From the NCBI GenBank assembly GCA_027422505.1, contig JAPQWV010001415.1, positions 1 through 64,000 of the forward strand: a DNA stretch of 64,000 nucleotides, written 5' to 3'. The position numbers and the translations under genes were made by a program. How positions within the stretch are numbered: position 1 is the first letter of the stretch; every line of letters begins with the position of its first letter. Source of the stretch: Craterostigma plantagineum. Its lineage: Eukaryota > Streptophyta > Magnoliopsida > Lamiales > Linderniaceae. A model generated the notes under the pieces. That model was not told the DNA's origin, ran no database searches, and worked only from the letters and a program-made list of their open reading frames with translations. Positions 59,219-64,000 of the stretch are shown here, piece after piece.

Positions 59219-60984
59219 TTAGTATGTTTTAGCACAATGTGAGTACGAATATATAAAATTATTTTATATTTTGAACACTTTATAATTAAAGTAGTATGGA
59301 TAAAAATATAATTAAGCAATTAAGGATAAAATTATAATTAAATTGACATACATTTGACAGTTTTTATTGGATACACTCTTTGAGTTACAGATATAATACA
59401 GAAACGGTAATAGTAAATATCCACGTTCACGCCAAGGTTTTTAAGACCGGACGGGATCGGCCGTTCCGACCGGAAATCGGCGAACCGGTCGGAAATCCGG
59501 TTCGGTCCTTGTCCGTCTAAGTTATAATTAGAAAAAAAAAAAGAAAAGCGAAACCACTAAAAGAAAACGGAATCGAGAAAAGCAACCATTGTGGGCTTGC
59601 TTTAGTGGTAAAAGCTTGGAGGAAATTAGGTGGGTTGGGTTCAATTCTCCCCAAACCCCTTTTAATTTTTATTTATAGTTAACTTATGAGCCCAAATTTT
59701 ATTGTTGTTAGTTTTGCCCCTAAATTTATGAAATTATTTTACATCCTATTACAAAAATTGCTTTTAATTATCAACACAATTTACTTTTATTCAATTATGA
59801 TTCTTATTTTTATATAATTCTAATTTTAAAAAGAATTAATAATAAAATTTTATTTCGATGTTATTTGATTAATTCATTCATAAATATATATTTATTAATA
59901 TAGATGTATCGGTTTATACCGGTTTGATTCCGGTTTTATACCGGTTAAACCACTAAACCTTAAACACTATAATTTCCGGACCGGTTCGAAAACCAGGTTT
60001 CAGAACCATGGTTCACGTATCACGTTGAAATCCTGTCCGACAATTCCTGTCACATTTCATGTCCACTTTGTTAGAAAAATTCTTATGATTATCGAAAAAT
60101 ATAGGATATCAATTGATCATCATAAAACAAGAAATAAATTGGATGTGTGTATTTATTTTTATCTTATAAATCACATGAAATGATGATGATTTTATGATTT
60201 GTGGAATATAGAAACTAATGAAATTAATAAATAAAAAAGAAAATTTTTGAACCATAGGATTTAAAATTCAACGGATCAGATCATTTGGAACATAGAGGGG
60301 ACAGATGATTTCATGGGCTTTCGCGTTGAAAGGGGGTTTTTAAGAATTAACTTAATATAAGGATAGTTTTAATGTTCTTGCTCACAAGAACCCATTATAT
60401 GAGGCTTCTTGCCTTCCTCGCTCTATAATGGGTTTTTTGCTGCATTAGATAGCTCGAGAACATTGAGACGATTTATCAATTTATTTTAGTAAAATTGCAA
60501 CTTCTTCATCTCCAAATTATCGTTATCGTCTCTACATAGAAGCAAGCTGTAGGGCGTTTCCATGTCAATCTTCATTCTCACAAACCTGAACTAGCATGCA
60601 TTTTTATTGACAAAAACATCTCTTAGCATTACATTAATGATCATCACAGTCAGCTATACCTCAAAAGCCCTTGTTCTAAATATGTGAGTGTGATTCTTGA
60701 TCTCCGTTACAATTCCTTGTTTTCCCGGAGATTCCGCATCTAACATCATATTCGAAGGACCATTTCACGGACATGTTAAACGTGAACAGCATATAAAACC
60801 AAGAGACATGACTAGAAGTATTTATTCATCAAACCAAGAGCAAAGCTTGAATCGTACGTTTTGCTATGAACACGCATTACTCAGTCAATGTTGTGAGTAA
60901 ATGGCAGCCTTTTTTGAATCAGCAATTCGAATGTCACGAAAAAAATAAGTCACTTTGATTGACTGCAATAGACAATCCAAAGTT
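59219..60984. other. Intergenic with MITE remnants
   Basis: Holds an inverted-repeat element (59434-60010), a dispersed repeat (60030-60320), a short perfect-looking hairpin near 60389-60433, and otherwise AT-rich unrecognised sequence leading to the 3' end of the small minus-strand gene. Confidence 0.5.
59434..60010. mobile_element. Inverted-repeat MITE rich in CCGG, with tRNA-like segment
   Basis: Left end AAGGTTTTTAAGACCGGACG, right end as reverse complement ATGGTTCTGAAACCTGGTTT; several ACCGG/CCGGT blocks near both ends. Such ends are typical of small hAT-like elements. Within it, 59591-59665 has a TTTAGTGGTAAAAGC and GGGTTCAATTC arrangement like tRNA A and B boxes, so an embedded tRNA-derived SINE is possible. 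Confidence 0.45.
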
Positions 60985-61757
60985 TTAGGCCAGAGAACCT
61001 TTTTCTTTCTGCTGTTGATAAAACTCCTCTTTCATTCTCCTTATTTCAGCCTCTTTCTCCATCCTCTCCCTCTGCAGAACAGAAATTGAGAAACAAAAAA
61101 TTCAAGTTTTAGCAGTAGCAAAATAAGATTATGATCCTCTGACACCTTAAATCGAGTATCTCAGTCATTTCTCATTTGCATTGTGAAAGAAAAAACACAT
61201 AAGTTCCAATCACACCTTACTCAACTCTAAGACATAAAGACATAGCCAACACCACTGCTCTATGGAAGAATTCCCATGAGGTTGAAGCCGTGCAATTTTC
61301 CAGTTAAATCTCCATCCATTCAGGTTTTCAAAGCCTTCCAGTATATACCAGCGAACCCGATATAATTTCATCAAAAGAAACATCAAACAAATCTCAGTTC
61401 TTTCACCTCCCAAATTTTCGATTCTAGGACAAAACAAAATTTGTGATCGATACGACCCACACCAATCAAAATTAGGCAAGAAATACCCAGACAACAAACG
61501 AGAATCGCGACAATTACGCTTCTGAAATTCTAGCTAAGATTACGAATTGAAACTAATACCTTCTCGTCTTGGTGAAGGGCGATCCATACGTGGACTTTGT
61601 CCATGGTTTGCCAGAATAGGAACGCCCCAAACGACATGCCAAAGGACGTTGCTACTTTCACATTAGGGCAAAACCTACGTCGTCCATTCTCGCTCCGATT
61701 ACTCTTTTTGTCGCTGTGCTGTGAGTTTCTGTTATTTGTTTCCTTTCCCCCACCCAA
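60985..61757 (-). CDS. Conserved plant small protein, two exons, function unknown
   Basis: Minus-strand exon 1 ends at 61560 (GT donor) and exon 2 is 61071-60985. The spliced product contains VKVATSFGMSFGAFLFWQTM, DKVHVWIALHQDEK and, in exon 2, RERMEKEAEIRRMKEEFYQQ ending KEKGSLA. I recognise this as a small protein conserved across plants, of about 55-65 residues, with an N-terminal hydrophobic helix and a charged helix after it; no function is assigned. The start is uncertain. The open frame extends to 61757, but an ATG about 40 bases upstream of the conserved block lies in another frame, so a single-base indel near 61670 may hide the true start. It is divergent from the aminotransferase gene, about 540 bp between start codons. 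Confidence 0.75.
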
Positions 61758-62294
61758 CTTATGTATTAAATACCGATATTGCCCCCATATGTAACGTTTT
61801 CTCAGTATTCATCATAGTATATATGTCCAAAACAGAGCAAAACAGAGGACGGACCACAGTTCTACATCAAAACTCTATCCTGAAAAAAGGAAAATATTTA
61901 AACAAGGCTCAGAAAATTTCCCAATAAATCCACTAAGAAGACTCGATTTCAGTTGAGTTCAGTGGTTGTGGTGATTCCTCGCATTATATATCTTTCATCG
62001 TTGCCACATAAGCGTACGCAACATAATCTTCTTCAGGCCTTAAAGGTTAGCAGCTTTTACTTCACTAAAAGGACAAACTTACACACTACACACAAATGCA
62101 TTCATCCAGTCTGTGAATCGAGAGAAAGCCACTGTTCCATTCAAAAAGGTGAGCTTTCTTGTTCGAGAAAAACACCATGGAAAAGATGCCATCTTCAATC
62201 CTGGGAATGATGTCCTTTTTTTTTTATTGCGAGTTTTTCTTGATTCTTTACCTCGTTTTCTTGCCCATTGACAGGGAAATACTGACACTTGATA
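61758..62294. promoter_or_regulatory. Shared divergent promoter region and 5' leader of the aminotransferase
   Basis: About 540 bases between divergent start codons. The right part should be 5' UTR of the aminotransferase gene, possibly with an intron (GT sites near 62150, T-rich sequence and AG near 62275). No TATA box assigned. Confidence 0.4.
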
Positions 62295-63992
62295 ATGTCG
62301 AAACCACTGGATTACGAGAATCTGAATGAAAACGTGAAGAAATGTCAGTACGCCGTCAGAGGTGAGCTCTATCTTCGAGCCTCCGAGCTGCAAAAGGAAG
62401 GGAAAAAGGTAGGAAAACATGTCTTTTTTCGATTGGATTCTGCGACCCCTTTTCCCAATACACACAAAAACATTCTTCTGCTGCAGATTATATTCACCAA
62501 TGTTGGCAATCCACACGCCTTAGGACAGAAACCTCTGACTTTTCCTCGCCAGGTATGATGTCTTAAACTTATAACTACTTTACTTCGAATGCATTATCTG
62601 CTCTGTCATTATTGCTAAAGCACTGATGTTTTCTTGTTAAGGTTGTTGCCCTTTGCCAAGCTCCATTCTTATTGGACGATCCAAACGTTGGGCTTTTGTT
62701 CCCCGCCGATGCCATCGCAAGAGCTAAGCATTACCTCTCATTGACCTCAGGCGGTTTAGGTAAGCCATTCAATCCATTACATTTAGATTTTCTTCGCATC
62801 GATATTTGCTGTTACTTCATACCGTTCTTGGCGGTTCTTTTTTTCCTTATAGACTTTGAAATCGTATGTTTGAGTAGGCCTTACAGCGACTCACGGGGAT
62901 TCCTGGGATCAGAAAAGAAGTCGCCGAGTTCATCGCAAGGCGCGATGGATATCCCAGTTTTTTTTCGATCGTCGATCATTAACCTCATTTTCGTTGTAAA
63001 AATTCGATTTTTCGCAGACTCAAAACAAAAATTCAATCGACGAGTTGTTTTGCAGCGACCCCGAGCTCATATTTCTAACGGATGGTGCAAGCAAGGGGTG
63101 ATGCAAATATTGAACGCCATCATTCGCGGCGCAAGCGATGGGGTAAAGAAGAAGTCTCTCAAGATTCAACTTTAAGCCATACTTTTGACGATTTTTTCGT
63201 TTTCTTTTCTTTCTTTCGAGTAGATTCTAGTTCCCGTCCCTCAATATCCTTTGTACTCTGCTACCATATCGTGCTCGGAGGCTCTTTAGTCCATACTATC
63301 TCGAAGAAACTGCAAATTGGGGCCTCGACGTTGTTAACCTTCGCCAATCAGTAGCTCACGCTCGTTCCCAGGGAATCACCGTAAGAAAATTTCTTCCTAA
63401 CTTCTTCTCATTACGAAGTTGTCTGAACGATTATCGTTTCTTTGTAATAAGGTACGAGCTATGGTTATTATCAACCCTGGAACCCCACGGGCAGTGCCTA
63501 AGTGTAGCAAATCTTAAAGAAGTACTGAACTTCTGCTATCAGAATAACTTGGCCTTGCTCGGCGACGAAGTCTATCAGCAGAATATTTACCAAGACGAGC
63601 GCCCCTTTATAAGCGCAAGGAAGGTATGTATTAAGATAAAAGTTGTACGTTTATCGATCTACGTCAGAAAATGTATAATTCAACCATGAATTTAAGTTTT
63701 GATGGACATGGCCCGCCGATAAGCAAAGAAACTACAGCTCGTCTCTTTCCACACGGTGTCGAAAGGCTATTGGGGCGAATGTGGGCAGCGTGGGCGGATA
63801 CTTTGAGATGACTAATCTTCATCCTCGTGTAAGAATTCTTCGCTGAAATAATCTTCGTGATATTTACATTATAGATACGTATAGTGTAAGAAATGATGTT
63901 TTTCGTTGTTTCTTGACCGATTGCAGGCCGTGGAGGAGATATACAAGGTTGCCTCCATAGCGTTGAGCCCAAACGTCCCTGCGCAGATCTTT
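62295..63992 (+). CDS. GGT: Glutamate:glyoxylate (alanine) aminotransferase, partial at window end, frameshifted
   Basis: Nine exons visible: 62295-62408, 62487-62552, 62642-62759, 62878-62956, about 63058-63139, 63224-63380, 63452-63623, 63697-63828 and 63927-63992; the gene runs past the window. A PLP enzyme of class I/II, in peroxisomes for the photorespiratory isoform, transferring amino groups from glutamate or alanine to glyoxylate. Seen: ENVKKCQYAVRGELYLRASE, IIFTNVGNPHALGQKPLTFP, ALCQAPFLLDDPNVG, DAIARAKHYLSLTSGG, then in shifting frames LIFLTDGASKG, ILVPVPQYPLYSATIS, VRAMVIINPG, LALLGDEVYQQNIYQDERPF, and VASIALSPNVPAQIF. The PLP-lysine region (VSKGYWGECGQR) is in the eighth exon. At least nine single-base length changes are needed (near 62878, 62902, 62956, 63098, 63270, 63290, 63483, 63493 and 63696), plus two in exon 8, the densest in the window. 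This uneven density argues for local assembly error. Confidence 0.9.
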
Positions 63993-64000
63993 GTAAGAAT

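Overview
Plant nuclear DNA, almost certainly a eudicot. The genes have short phase-conserved introns with GT-AG borders, several encode chloroplast-targeted or plant-only proteins (PsbY, chloroplast ketoacyl-ACP reductase, type-B response regulator, glyoxal-oxidase-like protein, peroxisomal aminotransferase), and the intergenic space is filled with plant-type transposons (MULEs, Stowaway, Ty3/Gypsy-Tat, Copia LTRs, a Helitron). An asterid is my guess, not shown by the data. Layout: 1.3-2.3 kb (-) DUF212 acid phosphatase/haloperoxidase-related gene; 2.7-4.5 kb (-) glyoxal/galactose-oxidase-like gene; 5.0-9.6 kb a 4.6-kb Mutator-like element with an exact 9-bp target duplication; 9.97-12.2 kb (+) complete 11-exon 3-oxoacyl-ACP reductase gene; 12.7-15.3 kb (-) type-B response regulator; 15.8-16.8 kb a nested pair of inverted-repeat elements; 17.1-18.2 kb a 107-bp tandem array; 20.0-33.6 kb a 12.6-kb Tat-lineage Gypsy retrotransposon inserted into a Copia-type solo LTR; 33.8-34.4 kb (-) PsbY; 35.3-38.1 kb a Stowaway-like MITE carrying a MULE MITE and a 2.2-kb solo LTR; 38.5-39.7 and 42.3-42.9 kb two fold-back MULE MITEs; 44.2-47.0 kb (+) RCC1-repeat gene; 48.4-48.8 kb (-) small arabinogalactan protein; 49.05-59.2 kb a 10.2-kb Helitron carrying pieces of PHD-finger, methionine aminopeptidase, HSP90 and possibly Ulp1-like genes; 61.0-61.8 kb (-) a conserved small two-exon protein; 62.3 kb to the window end (+) glutamate:glyoxylate aminotransferase, cut by the edge. 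The host genes form no operon or cluster. They are housekeeping genes (lipid synthesis, photosystem II, photorespiration) and regulatory genes (cytokinin-type response regulator, RCC1 protein) separated by transposon blocks. The last two genes are divergent and may share a promoter region. The feature that most affects interpretation is that nearly every gene, old or young, is broken by single-base length changes (mostly losses of one base, often in short homopolymers), while the encoded residues on both sides remain family-like. The fabG-like gene is the exception, with a clean 319-codon frame. The simplest reading is residual indel error in a long-read assembly, so the frameshifted host genes should not be called pseudogenes without independent reads. 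The most interesting biology is in the mobile DNA: a set of MULEs that share terminal sequence and a GTAC-rich interior, two spliced antisense genes inside the Gypsy element, a Gypsy element whose two LTRs end differently despite matching target duplications, and a gene-capturing Helitron with a duplicated 3' region.
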